The notes: a model not told the origin generated them from the sequence alone. 64,000 nt of DNA from Sambucus nigra (GCA_949130495.1 CASBWL010000413.1:186001-250000); one strand, 5' to 3'; numbered from the stretch's first letter, positions 24,301 to 37,103 are shown. Made by a program: numbers and translations.

Positions 24301-24739
24301 CGTCAAGTTTTATCGTGATATCTTCACGAGCACTTGAACCTTGTACATCATCAGTAACCTCATTCTCCTCTGCTTCATAAACTCCGTACGCATCATCAAC
24401 TAAATCCTCTAACATATTATGATCTACGTCGTCCCCTTCTACATCTCTCCTACTTGTTGAAGGTTGTTGTGAAGGTTGGTCGGGGACAAAAGGAACTTTC
24501 AATTCACCGTGAAAACTCCAAAATTGATAACTATCTTGCGTACCCGATCTTAACAAATGTAGTTCAACTGTTTTCCACTAAAACACCTTACCCTTCTTAC
24601 AACTAGCACACGAACACGGAAACTCTTCATCATTATGACATATCTTTGCGTATTTCACAAATTCATTAGCACCTCTGTGAAACACATCCCCCATTCTATT
24701 TGTCTCACTCATCCACTCTTTGTATTTTGGATATCCCAT
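21375..24739 (-). pseudogene. TNP2-like CACTA transposase
   Basis: The start is taken at the ATG at 24739 (MGYPKYKEWM), with the transposase-associated zinc-type segment CSCASCKKGKVF shortly after. About 24556-24188 is a variable acidic region. 24099-23250 holds the TNP2 core, with KYENLDRCSVCDEPRY, FTIPWIAYPMT, WRRMNYEYPDF, LAISTDCFNPFG and LWRGDCTSSCIPLP, several out of frame with stops. 23039-22365 is an open 224-codon DUF4218-type segment (MHHVLDMMYVEKNIAEH, LPPAFFDISVHLLVHL-like, and RWMYPFERLIKVFKDYVKN). 21698-21375 is the DUF4216-type tail (YYGVIRNIFELDY, VDLSKLKSNDHVSDE, QVFYSEY). Together this is the usual TNP2 order on one strand. It is inactivated by many stops and shifts, mainly in the core. 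Confidence 0.88.
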
Positions 24740-25836
24740 CACAGCTACCACAACTAATCACCTATTAAAGGTAAGAAGCGTATATTCATGGATTAGTATA
24801 AAAAAACTTAGATTTATAGTATGTTTCATTTAATTATGTCTTATTTATATTCGATTTTTAAATTTCAAATTCAATTTATAATAGAAATTTCTATTTCCTC
24901 CATCTCCTCTAAAGGGTGAGTGGTCCTATCCCATTCAAGACAACATTTTTATGTAATATACTTAATAGTTCATGCAAATTGTTACGATTTGAGAAAATTT
25001 TGGAAACATATCCCCGTAGTTCTCCAAGTACACGACATAGATTGGCAAGTGTGAGTATTATTTCAATTGATCAATTGAAATAACAGTCACACTTGTCAAT
25101 CTAGTATGTACCCAAAGAACATTAGGTTACGACTACAGAACTTCCTCTAAAATTAACAACTTTAAGCCACTAAGAATATTATTATATAGCAATTATGCAG
25201 TCCCAAACTGTCCAAACGGGACAATTCGTCAGATCTCATTAAAGGGGTAATGACTCTCGAACGGGTCTAAGGGCTATTGAATGCGTACGCATAAGAACTA
25301 GAAGGCTAGTATCTATGCGCACTATATGTAATTTAAGTATGTTTCATTTACATATTATATATATATTGTTCGTTATACAAAGTAATTTTCAAAAAAAGTT
25401 GAAAAATCTCACCCCCATATGGACAATAATCCAGTGGTCATGCCACTTTCAAAATTAACCAACCCAACATCGATCCAATATAATCCAAACTCAATGTCAA
25501 CAACACATGTATATCCCGTACTCCTTCTAATTGATCTACTCAATTAATTATTTTCATCAATTAAACTAACAATTAAAGTATACAATTATTAATTTACTAA
25601 CTTATAATGAAGGGCAATCCTACTTTCATATATTAATTTACTAAAAAATTTAAAAATAAATCAATTCGTTTACAAGGGACACTACTTGCATATGAGGGAA
25701 AATATCTAATAAACCAATAAAAATTTAATAAAAAAAATTAACAAGCCCCACCCCTGCCACATTTCCCCTTGGCCCACCCCCGCATCATTTTCCTCTCTCG
25801 CACATATGCACAAACACGCACACTACATACACACAA

Positions 25837-25870
<34 letters not shown>

Positions 25871-25995
25871 CCCCCTCCCCCTACCTCCCACCCACCCCCA
25901 TCCATGCCCCCAGCCCCCTGCCCCCACCACATACACACAAACAACCCATCCCCTCCCCTCCCCACACCCCACCACACACACACACACACACCCTG
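24740..25995. other. CACTA interior upstream of TNP2, ending in a (CA)n / C-rich tract
   Basis: There are no genes. A 26-bp near inverted repeat lies at about 25038-25105 (gattggcaagtgtgagtatt / acagtcacacttgtcaatc). From about 25740 the sequence becomes C-rich and from 25800 to 25993 mainly CA repeats with C runs. The chromovirus is inserted directly after ccctg at 25995. This is the likely 5' side of the TNP2 gene; no clear promoter was found. Confidence 0.5.
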
Positions 25996-28477
25996 TGTAA
26001 GGCCCTAAAACATGATTAATAAGGTTAATTATATGATTAAGTATAAGTTATGAGTTATAAGTTATAAATTGGTTATGTGTGTTAAACATGTTAATTATCA
26101 TGTTTAGGGGATGCATGCTCATGTGAGATATATGTGGTTTATATTAGATGCTAATCAAGCTTATGACCGGGGATACCATGTTTAGATCATATGATTAGTT
26201 ATGTTATTAAATGCATCATAAATTATGTTTTAATTCATGATTATGTTTATAAAAGTAAATTAGGGTGTTGATATGAAATTGGTAATGTTTGGTCGTCAAA
26301 TGTGAAAGTTTTGAGATTTTCGGTAAATTGCTACTTTCCTGTTCAAAGCCCAAATTAGGCATACTAGTTTATGATTTTGGGAAAACGAAAATTATAAAAG
26401 TTGTAGATATATTAATTAATGTTATAACACAACAAATGGTGGATTAAACGGAGACTCGTACAAGAAGTTGTACCGAAAGTACGAAACAAGGGCCAATTTG
26501 TCCATCCCTTAAGTGACATTTGTCTTATTAGCACACCATGTGATATTTTTTGATTGGTTAAAGGGTGGGTGAGTGTTTGGACAACTTAAAATTGTTAAAA
26601 CAACTCACTTGTTCATCTAATTCAGCTATGAACAAGAGTTTTGCCTATAGAGATAGAAAGAGAAGAAAGTTAAGGAAGAAATCTTCGGAAAATTTCTACA
26701 AATCGAGGAATCCTCGTAAGGTAATTACTTCTTTATTAAAGTTGGTCACATGGATGAGTTCTACACTTGGAATATTTTTATTTTTGATTTGTATAAATAT
26801 TTTAATGATACCCATATTGCCTAAGTTTATGAAAATAAGTATGGGTTAAGAACATAAGTTAGAATTGGAGCTAGGATCGTAAATGCATACTTTAAAATCC
26901 TAAATTTACATCATTTTTTCGTAAAGCATTTTGATTTAGAAAATTCATGCTTATGATGTATATTTCTGCTAAAACATTTTTATTATATGTTTCCATGAAT
27001 TATACCCAAGGTGGAGGTTATGTACGCTTAAAAATGTTAAGTTATGACTTAATGTTCTATTTTGACCTAGTTATGCTAAAAATGGCATAAATCATGGAAT
27101 ACTTATTCGAATTGAGTGATTTAAGTTGGAGAGTAAAATATAATTATACATGTATAACATATCCGAAAATGGTGTAAAAATACAAAGGAATTAACCTTTG
27201 GTGATAGTTTGAAGTTTTGGTTTTAAATTTGCCCTGCAGGAGCAAGAATGCATACCAGGTGTTTCACGTTTTGCTCGACATAGAAAATGAGCACTAAAAA
27301 TTATGAAACATTAATTTTGTATTATTCAATCTTTTTACTGATATTGGGTGGAATATAATGGAAAGTTATGTTGTATAAAAATTATGAGAATTCCAGGAAG
27401 TTGAAGTTGTGTTGTTATTTTTCTTGAGAAATGATTTGGAAAAGGTTGTAATAAAATGGGCATAACTTTGTCTAGCGAATTCGTAATTTAATTCCTTAAA
27501 TTGGGTTAGAACTCTAATTAACTGGGTGTTATAAAAATGTGAAGTGTCATATTTAATTGCTCCTTAATTAACTGGGTGTTATAGAAATGTGTTACTGGGT
27601 TTGATGTTAATCGGTGTATTCAAATACTAATGACATTGACCTGTTAGGTGGGAAAGCAGCTAATACTACCATACCAAGAAAGTAGTTTGGTATTAATCTT
27701 AGCACAAAATCCATGGTGAGTGACCTTCCCTATGAAATATAAATGCGTATATTTTCATAATTTAAATGTGTAGTTGAATATGTGTTATAATGCTTATGGA
27801 GTGATGTGGGATTTATGAAACATATGCATATGATTAAAAATGTAAAGCAATGTTAATTAATGCTATGGACTGTGGCGGGTCCTTTATTTAATGTTAAGGA
27901 CTGTGGTGGATCCTACGGTATGTGGCGGTCCTGTTAATCCAACTTAAAGGTTTGTGTACTCGAGCCTAATAAAGGGACGTGGTGGTTCCCAATAACTGTG
28001 GTGGGTTAATTGGACTGTGGCGGGTCCAGGTTTGCGAGAGTTTCACAATTCTTGTTGGGTTATAGCATTAAAACAAAATAAAAAATGGTTATTCAATTTT
28101 GTTATATATGTGGTATATGGTCATTCACTAAGCCTTTATAGCTTACACTCCTTTAATGTTTTGTTTCAGGTATGCTTATCATTTGGAGTTCACTGCCAAG
28201 TTAGGACCTTATACCGGGGGAGTGATGGATATATAGTATGGTCTGAATATCAAGAATCTTTTTGTGTAAATATTAAACTAGAGATCTTGGTTATGTAAAG
28301 TTGTGTAGTACTTATAAGTTACATGTAAAGGTAGTTATGTTTTCATCTACACATGCCAAAAAAAAATCGTATGCTATTGTCCCTTAGAGATTTAAATTAA
28401 AGCACTATTTATTGTTTAAGGCAATTTATCTCTAATTAAAAAGTACGAGTTTAACTTAATTAAGTCGGGGCCCGACA
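25996..28477 (+). repeat. 5' LTR of the chromovirus
   Basis: Begins TGTAAGGCCC and ends cccgaca. It matches 33335-35811 almost throughout. Inside, a short motif of the type gactgtggcgggtcc recurs about five times at 27870-28030. A 93-codon frame seen in both LTRs lacks any known similarity. Confidence 0.9.
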
Positions 28478-28480
28478 ACT

Positions 28481-28492
28481 TGGTATCAGAGC
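28481..28492 (+). other. Primer binding site, initiator-Met tRNA type
   Basis: tggtatcagagc lies 3 nt after the 5' LTR end. Confidence 0.9.
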
Positions 28493-28645
28493 GTGGTTAA
28501 TAGGTTTTGGACAGGGTGTGAGGGTCTAGATTGGCAGTGGACACTAGAAAGTGAGTTTGATATGTGTCTAGATTTTTTACTAACAATGTTAATATTAAAT
28601 TGCGGCTATTGTATTTTGTTTATTCTAATTATATTGCAGTGAGCG

Positions 28646-30310
28646 ATGGATCCACACGAGCCGCATGATAGAACAGAGGGTGAGGCGTCTTATGTTCCTA
28701 GTAGTCATTAGGGACATAGACATATTGAAGTGGAGGAGCCAGAGGTGCAACAACAGCCTATTGATGATGTGGGAAGAATATTACGTGCTGTGGCGCAATT
28801 AATGGAACAAGCAAGAGGTGGAGAACATGGTGGGTATAGGGATAAATTGCATGAGAGGTTCATGAAGTTAAATCCTCCAGCATTTACTGGGACTACTGAT
28901 CCATTAGTGGCAGAGGGGTGGATTAGAAAGATGGAAACAATATGCAAGGTGATGAAAGTGCGAGATGAACAAAAGGTTTCGTTAGCAACCTTTAGGTTAG
29001 AGGATGATGCAAAGTTATGGTGGGATGCTGCAGAAAGGTTACTTACTATAATTGGGGGAGTGGTGACAATAAATCCTCCACAAATTACATGGGAGAGGTT
29101 TGTGAAGGTTTTCTTCGAAAAATATTTCCCAAGGATTTATAGGAAAGAGAAAGAGGGAGAATTTATCACGTTGAAACAGGGGAACCGAACAGTGGTAGAG
29201 TATGAAGCTTTATTTATATCCTTATCAGATTTTCACCTGACTTGGTTAGGACGGAAGAAAGTAAATGTTATCGGTTTCGAACTGGGCTGAGTGTAGATAT
29301 AAAAGGCATGATTGCTAATATGAAGATCACCTATTATGTGGACTTGGTGGATAGGGCCATGGTGTCAGAAAAGTCAATGAAAGAAATGCAAGATGAACAC
29401 TCGAAGAAAACTAGACATGATGGTATAAGATCATATGGATGGGAGACGGGAACCTCAACTCAGAGTGTAGAACGAGGAGTATGTAAGGGCCAAGAATTTA
29501 AAAATAATAAAAGTGCACGTGGAAGATTTCAAGCTCGAGGTGGAAGGATTGGGATTAATCGGTCAGAAAATGCATTTGTGTTGGTACCGAGGGCCATAAT
29601 TTATTGTAGATGTGGTACTTAAGGGCATATGTCTCGGGAGTGTACAATAGCTGAGACGACACCATTATGTTTCCATTGTCATCAACCAGGGCAATTACGA
29701 AAGAATTGTCCAATGATCGAAGCTACAACATCAGTTGGGAGTGTGGCAGTAGGAGGTAGGAGTTCTACACAGAATGTACCTAGGGGATGTAGAGGAGGTA
29801 TATCCCAAATTCAAGGTCAATGCGGAGTCTTTGCACTGACGCAACAAGATGCACAAGCTTTGCCTAACGTAGTGACAGGTACACTTCCTATGGGTGATAA
29901 AGATACTTATGTGTTAATAGATCCGAGTTCTACACATTCTTTTATGTCTTTGCTTTATCTGTTGCATCTTAATAAACCATTATCATCATTAGATTCTGGT
30001 TTAGCTATTATTACTCCAGTGGGGGGGATGGTTTTTATTGAGAGGGTATATAGGGAGTGTGTGGTGCAAGTGGGTGAAAAAGAATTACTAGTTGACTTAT
30101 TACCTCTCGATATGCATGACTTTGATGTGATACTGGGTATGGATTGGTTAGCCTCATATCATATATGTTTAGATTTCTTTAAAAAGGAGGTAGTGTTTCG
30201 GTTACCGGGTGAACTTGAATTTAAATTTATTGGGGAACGAAATGTCACTCCAACATGTTTGATTTCTGCTACAAAATGTTATGAACTACTAAGGAAAGGA
30301 TGTGACGGGT
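28646..30310 (+). pseudogene. Chromovirus gag and aspartic protease
   Basis: ATG at 28646 (MDPHEPHD). An in-frame TAG follows at 28709. The gag core then runs from 28730: FTGTTDPLVAEGWIRKME, WWDAAERLL, FVKVFFEKYFP, a frameshift near 29235, then GLSVDIKGMIANMKI. A TAA interrupts at 29620 just before GHMSREC. The second zinc knuckle reads CFHCHQPGQLRKNC, with Gln in place of the usual His. The protease region has VLIDPSSTHSF (the family has Asp-Thr/Pro-Gly-Ser, so Gly is changed to Ser) and VILGMDWLASYH. A further frameshift near 30300 separates it from RT. Gag would form the particle and the protease would process the polyprotein. Confidence 0.88.
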
Positions 30311-32095
30311 TATCTTGCTCATGTGGTGGACATACGACAAGAGGATGGAAAACTATCAGATATACCAGTAGTTAATGAGTTTGCATATGTCTTCCCAGAA
30401 GAACTCCCAGGGTTAGCACCAGACCGTGAGGTAGAATTTTTGATTGAGTTGGTACCAGGCACCGCACTGATATCTATTGCACCATATCGTATGGCACCTG
30501 CAGAATTAAAAGAGCTAAAGATACAGTTGAAATATTTTTTAGATCGTGGTTTTATAAGGCCTAGTGTATCACCATGGGGAGCACCAATATGGTTTGTGAA
30601 GAAGAAAGATGGAACCATGAGACTGTGCATCGATTATCGTCAATTGAATAAGGTGACTATCCCTAACAAATACCCACTACCTCGTATTGATGACTTGTTC
30701 GATCAGTTGCAAGGAGACAAAGTGTTTTCCAAGATCGATCTCAGATCCAGATATCATCAATTTAAAGTAAGAGATTGTTACATTTCTAAAACTGCGTTTC
30801 GTTCCAGGTATGGACATTATGAATTTCTAGTCATGCCATTTGGGTTAATAAATGCACCAGCTGTATTCATGGATTTGATGAACCGTATATTTCACCCATA
30901 CGTGGATTCTTTTATTATTGTCTTCTTTGATGATATTTTGATATATTCTCGTAGTAGGGATGAGCATGAACACCACTTGCGTATTATTTTACAGACCTTG
31001 CGACAGAAACAGTTGTATGCTAAATTTTCTAAATGTGAATTTTGGCTAGACAAGGTAGTATTTTTAGGGCATGTTATTTCTGCTGATGGTATTTGTGTTG
31101 ATCCCAAGAAGGTAGAAGCAGTTGATCCCAAGAAGGTAGAAGATGATGGTATTTGGGAAAGAACAACTAGTGTGACAGAGGTACGTAGCTTTTTGGGATT
31201 GGCGGGCTATTATAGGAGGTTTATACCGGGATTTTCTTCTATTGCATTTCCATTGACTAAGCTTACCAGAAAGGAGAAAAAGTTTATGTGGAGTGGTGAT
31301 TGTGATAAAATCTTTGAAAATTTAAAGGGTAAGTTGACATCAGCTCCAGTATTAACTATCCCAACGGGTACAGAAGGTTTAGTTATTTATAGTGATGCCT
31401 CGTGTCAAGGACTCGATTGTGTGTTAATGCAACATGGAAAGGTAATTTCTTTTTCTTCTCGACAGTTAAAGATACATGAACACAACTACCCTACACACGA
31501 TCTTGAGTTCGCTGCAGTAGTTTTTGCAATAAAGATCTGGAGACATTACTTATATGGTGTTAGTTATGAAATTTTTACTGACCATCAAAGCTTAAAATAC
31601 TTGTTTACTCAAAAAGACTTGAATTTGCGGCAAAGAAGGTGGATGGAACTCATAAAATATTATGATTGCATGATACATCACCATCCAGGTAAAGCTAATG
31701 TTGTTGCTGATGCTTTGAGTAGAAAATCTCTAGGCATAGTATCTTGTATTTATTGTATTCGAGTTGACCTGCTGAGAGAGTTAGCTTTAATGGGGGTGGA
31801 ATTAAATTTGAATGGGTCTTACAGAATAGTAGCACATTTAAATGTTAGACCCACGTTGATAGACTGGATAAACCAAGCACAAGCAGGAGATACAGAATTG
31901 GAGAAAGTGAGAGATAATATGAAAAATGGTAAAGAAAATGAATTTTCTATTCGTGATGATGACATTGTTATGTACGAAAACCGTTTGTGTGTTCCTAATG
32001 TGCCTGATTTAAGAAGAATAATTTTAGAGGAAGCCCACTGTTCTTTATGTGCTATACATCCAGGGAGCAAGAAACTGTATAGAGATTTAAAATAA
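30302..32095 (+). pseudogene. Chromovirus reverse transcriptase and RNase H
   Basis: Open for 597 codons. RT motifs in order are [51 protein letters not shown] (normally SGYHQ), [15 protein letters not shown] and [10 protein letters not shown] (the catalytic FDD; most relatives have IDD). RNase H follows: [17 protein letters not shown], the catalytic-type Glu in [23 protein letters not shown] and [18 protein letters not shown] 24-bp in-frame tandem duplication at 31097-31144 repeats VDPKKVEA in the connection region. Overall order and length fit gypsy pol. Several core residues differ from consensus and the neighbouring domains are broken. Confidence 0.92.
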
Positions 32096-33298
32096 TGTTA
32101 TTGGTGGCCGGGAATGAAACACAACATTGCAGATTTTGCTGTTAGATGTCTAGTTTGCCAACAGGTGAAGGTGGAGCTTCAGAGGCCAAGTGGTTTACTG
32201 TAACCCTTACATATTCCTGAGTGGAAATGGGAGCATGTTACTACAGATTTTTTTATAGGTTTACCAAAATCATCAAGAGGGTTTGATTCTATTTGGGTTG
32301 TCATTGATAGGTTGACGAAGTCTGCACATTTTCTTCCTGTTAAAACTACTAACTCCATGGATAGATATGCCAAGTTAAATGTGAATGAGATTATTAGATT
32401 GCACGGTGCACCTGTTGCTATTATTCTTGATCGAGATCCTAAGTTTACTTCTCACTTTTGGCCTAGTTTACAACAAGCTTTGGGGACTAAATTGAAATTT
32501 ATTACAGCTTTTCATCCTCAGACTGATGGGCAGTCAGAAAGAACGATCTAGACACTCGAAGACATGTTACGAATTTATGTATTGGAGTTCAAGGGCAGTT
32601 GGGATGAACACTTGCCACTAATAGAGTTTGCTTATAATAATAGCTATCATTCGAGTATTGAGATGGCTCCTTATGAAGCTTTGTATGGGAGAAAATGCAG
32701 AACTCCAGTGTGTTGGACAAAAGTAGGAGAACGAAAACTACTTGGGTTAGAAATTTTATAGCAGACTACTGAAAGGATAAATCTTATCCATAATCACTTG
32801 AAGGTGGCGCAAAATAGAAAGAAAAGTTATGCAGACAACCGAAGGAAAGAATTAAAATTTGAGGAAGGTGATCGAGTATTCCTACGTGTTTCTCCTTGGA
32901 GAGGGGTTATGAGATTCGGGAAGAAGGGGAAGTTAAGTCCCAGGTACATTGGCCCTTAAAAGATAGTGAAACAGGTTGGAGCTGTAGCTTATAAATTGGC
33001 GTTAGCACCAGAATTGTCCCGGATACATGATGTTTTTCATATATCCATGTTATGTAAGTGTGTGCCCGATCCTTCACATGTGCTTATCTCACAACCGATA
33101 GAGCTTCATGATGACTTAACCTACGTGGAGGAACCAATTTCAACTGTAGATCAAAAAGAGCAAGTGTTACGTAGTAAAACCATTTCACTAGTTAAGGTGA
33201 TGTGGAGGAGTCAGAATGTGGAGTATGCCACCTGGGAAGGGGAGGATAACATGAAGAAGCAATATCCTCATTTGTTTGGTAAGTTTCTTACACGTTAA
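32096..33298 (+). pseudogene. Chromovirus integrase with chromodomain-like tail
   Basis: The HHCC zinc region spans the preceding stop (H in IHPGSKKLY, then MKHNIADFAVRCLVCQQ). The catalytic triad is recognisable as TTDFFIGLP, ILDRDPKFTSHFW and QSERTI followed by a TAG where Gln is usual. Further stops interrupt at 32200 and 32758 and near 32957. The C-terminal part reads GVMRFGKKGKLSPRYIGP, VFHISMLCKCVPDPSHV, VLRSKTISLVKVMW and VEYATWEGEDNMKKQYP. The last pieces correspond to the degenerate chromodomain-type tail of Tekay/Del elements. The FEDE-type peptide (ttcgaggacgaaat) follows just after the stop. Confidence 0.88.
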
Positions 33299-33320
33299 AT
33301 TTCGAGGACGAAATTTTTAT

Positions 33321-33333
33321 AAGAGGGGTAGAA
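33321..33333 (+). other. Polypurine tract
   Basis: aagaggggtagaa immediately before the 3' LTR. Confidence 0.75.
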
Positions 33334-33334
33334 T

Positions 33335-35811
33335 TATAAGGCCCTAAAACATGATTAATAAGGTTAATTAAATGATTAAGTATAAGTTATGAGTTATAAG
33401 TTATAAATTGGTTATGTGTGTTAAACATGTTAATTATCATGTTTAGGGGATGCATGCTCATGTGAGATATATGTGGTTTATATTAGATGTTAATCAAGCT
33501 TATGATCGGGGACACCATGTTTAGATCATATGATTAGTTATGTTATTAAATGCATCATAAATTATGTTTTAATTCATGATTATGTTTATAAAAGTAAATT
33601 AGGGTGTTGATATGAAATTGGTAATGTTTGGTCGCCAAATGTGAAAGTTTTGAGATTTTTGGTAAATTGTAATTTTCCCGTTCGAAGCCCAAATTAGGCA
33701 TACTAGTTTATGATTTTGGGAAAACGAAAATTATAAAAGTTGTAGATATATTAATTAATGTTATAACACAACAAACCGTGGGTTAAATGGAGGCTCGTAC
33801 AAGAAGTTGTACCGAGAGTACGAAACAAGGGCAAATATGTCCATACCTTAAGTGACATTTGTCTTATTAGCACACCATGTGCTATTTTTTGATTGGTTAA
33901 AAGGTGGGTGAAGATTTGGCAAACTTAAACTTGTTAAAACAAATCACTTGTTCAGCCAATTCATCTATGAACAAGAGTTTTGCCTAAAGAGAGATAAAGA
34001 GAAAAAAGTTAAGGAAGAAATCTTCAAAACAAAATTATAAATCGAGGAATCCTCGTAAGGTAATTACATCTTTATTAAAGTTGGTCACATGGATGAGTTA
34101 TACACTTGGCATATTTTTATTTTTGATTTGTATAAATATTTTAATGATACCCATATTGCCTAATTTTATTAAAATAAGTATGGGTTAAGAACATAAGTTA
34201 GAATTGGAGCTAGGATCATAAATGCATACCTTAAAATCCTAGATTTACATCATTTTTTGTAAAGCATTTTGATTTAGAAAATTCATGATTATGATGTATA
34301 TTTCTGCTAAAACGTGTTTATTATATGTTTCCATGAATTATACCCAAGGTGGAGGTTATGTATGCTTAAAAATGTTAAGTTATGACTTAATGTTCTATTT
34401 TGACCTAGTTATGCTAAAAATGGCATAAATCATGGAATACTTATTGGAATTGAGTGATTGAAGTTGGAGAGTAAAATACGTTCATACATGTATAACATAT
34501 TCGAAAATGGTGTAAAAATACTAAGGAATGAACCTTTGGTGATAGTTTTAAGTTTTGGTTTTAAATCTGCCCTAAAGGAGCAAGAATGCATGACGTTTTG
34601 ATCGACATAGAAAATGTGACCTAAAAATTATGAAACATTAATTTTGTATTATTCAATGTTTTTAATGATATTGGTTGGAATACCATGGAAATTTATGTTG
34701 TATAAAAATTATGAGAATTCCAGGAAGTTGAAGTTGTGTTGTTATTTTTCTTGAGAAATTATTTGGAAAAGGTTGTAATAAAATGGGCATAACTTTGTCT
34801 AGCGAATTCGTAATTTAATTCCGTAAATTGTGTTACGACCCAAATTAATTGGGTTTTATAGAAATGTAAAGTGTCATATTTAATTCCTCCTCAGTTATTT
34901 ATGATTGCCCAAATGATGTGATGTGTTACTGGGTTTGATGTCAATCAGTGTATTCAAATACTAATGACATTGACTTGTTAGGTGGGGAAGCAACTAATAC
35001 TACCATACCAATGAAGTATTTTGGTATTAATCTTAGCACCAAATCCATGGTGAGTGACCTTCCCTATGAAATATAAATGAGTATATTTTCATATGGAAAT
35101 GTGTAGTTGAATACATGTGTTATAATGCTTATGGAGTGATGTGGGATTTATGAAACATATGCATATGATTAAAAATGTGAAGCAATGTTAATTAATGCTA
35201 TGGAATGTGGAGGGTCATTTATTTAATGTTAAGGACTGTGGTTGGTCCTATGGGATGTGGCGGTTCTGTTAATCCAACTTAAAGGTTTGTGTACTCGGGC
35301 CTAATAAAGGGACGTGGTGGTTCCCAATAACTGTGGTGGGTTAATTGGACTGTGGCAGGACCAGGCTTGCGAGAGTTTCAAAATTCTTGTTGGGTTATAG
35401 CATTAAAACAAAATAAAAAATGGTTATTCAATTTCGTTATATGTGTGGTATATGGTCATTCACTAAGCCTTTATAGCTTACACTCCTTTAATGTTTTGTT
35501 TCAGGTATGCTTATCATTTGGAGTTCACTGCCAAGTTAGGTCCTTATACCGGGGGAGTGACGGATATATAGTATGGTTTGAATATCAAGAATATTTTTGT
35601 GTAAATATTAAACTAAGGATCTTGGTTATGTAAAGTTGTGTAGTACTTATAAGTTACATGTAAAGGTAGTTATGTTTTCATCTACACATGCAAAAAAAAA
35701 TCGTATGTTATTTTCCCTTAGAGATTTAAATCAAAGCACTATTTATTGTTTAAGGCAATTTATCTCTAATTAAAAAGTACGAGTTTAACTTAATTAAGTC
35801 GGGGCGCGACA
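33335..35811 (+). repeat. 3' LTR of the chromovirus
   Basis: A copy of 25996-28477. It begins TATAAGGCCC, so the canonical TG start has mutated to TA, and it ends gcgaca. Differences from the 5' LTR include a run near 27540-27600 versus 34850-34925, where the 5' copy has a short internal duplication. Confidence 0.9.
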
Positions 35812-36084
35812 CCTTGCCCCTCCTCCCCCCACCACACACACACACACATCCCCACCCCTCCCCACCCCGGACCCCTTCCCCCACCACACACACACACGCG
35901 TACACACACACACATAAACACACATGCACATATATATATACACACACACACACATATATAAATGAGATAGAGAGAGAGAGAGAGAGAAACCAACCTAAAA
36001 GTAGAGAGAGAGGGAGAGCAACGCGGTAGAGAGAGAGAAATTGGAAGGAAAGAAATCGGTGAGGAAAAAAGAGGGGAAAGGGTT
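35812..36084. repeat. C-rich, (CA)n, (TA)n and (GA)n tracts of the CACTA
   Basis: The sequence goes from C-rich to CA repeats (35830-35955) to GA repeats (35969-36040). It continues the composition seen at 25740-25993 on the other side of the chromovirus, so that insertion landed within a CA/C-rich tract. Confidence 0.85.
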
Positions 36085-36262
36085 TTTTGATGACAGAATT
36101 GTCACGGTCAAGTCATGATCATTGACCATGAAAACTTCATAGAATTGTCAAGGTCAATGACCGTGACAAGCATTTAAAAAACGTGTATTTTTTTATCACG
36201 ATCAATGATCGTGACAAGGCTAGCCGCTGAACGGGTGCCAATTTTATCATTTTGGTGTAGTG
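36085..36262. repeat. CACTA subterminal repeats and right terminus
   Basis: Copies of agaattgtcacggtca and caatgaccgtgacaag in both orientations, as on the left end, followed by tttggtgtagtg. Confidence 0.8.
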
Positions 36263-36265
36263 TTA

Positions 36266-37103
36266 ATAAGGTTACAATCTTTTCTGCACTCTCTCTCTCT
36301 CTATCTCTCGCTCTCTCTAAAATACAAAATAGTGGGATTTTTTTGGAATGATCGATCCTTGTAAAGGATGAAGATGAGTGCCTTTTATAGTGTTGGGGGT
36401 GCGCAATATCACCTATAGCATGTAGTCTATGTGGATGAGATAAAATGACAAACGAGAGTGTGAAAGTTGTACAACGTAATGTGTAACTCATTATGTCTAA
36501 ATATTCCCTTCACGTGGGGATTTATATGCTATAATGGTCTTGGTAAATGTGATAATAATATCCTTATCATATATTCCATGCATGTAAACTATGTCGCAAC
36601 TTGAAGGTCTCGACTGGCTGAGACTACTGAGGTTCCTTTGATTAAAGATAATGTCGAGGATAGTCTAACTTTTTTCTTGGTTACCATAACTGACAATGAG
36701 GTCTTAACATAATAGAATTGTGTGCGGCCGACATAACTGGGCCAACACTAGGTTCCCATCATTTGTAAGTCCAACAGTATGTCTGGTAATTGATGATAGT
36801 CAGTGGATGAGGTGATCTCAAAGGCCAAGGGTGCAAAATATGGACCATTGGGTGAGGGTTTCAGCATTTGATGAGTCTGGTATGATCTGTGAGGGGACAT
36901 GTTGCCACAATGGGTCTTGTCTGGACGAGACCATACTTATGTATATCAATCACCCCTAGACCATAGTCTTTAATACTAATGGGAGGCCGAGGTGTAAACT
37001 AATATAATATCAAGTGATCACATGTCCCCTCAATATCATAACATATCTCATTGAGTGGAGTGGGATAACGTGCTGTCAGGGGTGTCGCTTAAGTACCTCA
37101 ACG
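36266..37103 (-). repeat. Element 2 3' LTR, second part
   Basis: Continues the LTR from 18897 after the CACTA and its duplicated tta. It contains a CT/GA-rich tract (36290-36320). A promoter-like tataaaaggca on the minus strand (near 36382-36392) is a plausible TATA box. The far end is set tentatively at 37103, where the minus strand reads CGTTGAGGTACTT. If C is a mutated T this would be a TG start similar to TGTTGATG. No PPT is obvious. Confidence 0.4.

Larger units (their letters stand above)
25996..35811 (+). mobile_element. Tekay/Del-like Ty3/gypsy chromovirus, full-length but dead
   Basis: LTRs of about 2.48 kb (25996-28477 and 33335-35811), an initiator-Met-type PBS, gag-PR-RT-RH-INT order, a remnant C-terminal chromodomain-like segment and the purine tract define a complete gypsy element. 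Flanking pentamers are ccctg (25991-25995) and ccttg (35812-35816), a target duplication with one change. Large LTRs and the pol-end peptide before the PPT fit the Tekay/Del lineage. It is inserted in the CACTA element. Confidence 0.9.
18898..36262 (-). mobile_element. CACTA (En/Spm) transposon with nested chromovirus
   Basis: Ends are CACTACACCAAA at 18898 and its inverse tttggtgtagtg at 36262. The 3-bp duplication tta lies on both sides (18895-18897 and 36263-36265). Both CACTA termini and a 3-bp TSD are diagnostic. Internal genes on the minus strand are a TNP2-like transposase (21375-24739) and a TNPA/Ptta-like protein (19499-21000). Without the 9.8-kb chromovirus insertion the element is about 7.5 kb. 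Both transposase genes are broken, so it could move only in trans. Confidence 0.92.

Noticed and set aside
25738..26008. Proline/threonine-histidine-rich reading frames on both strands
   Set aside because: Translations of (CA)n and C-rich microsatellite.
28017..28298. 93-codon frame present in both chromovirus LTRs (also 35352-35633)
   Set aside because: Its conservation follows only from LTR duplication; no known similarity and no start context.
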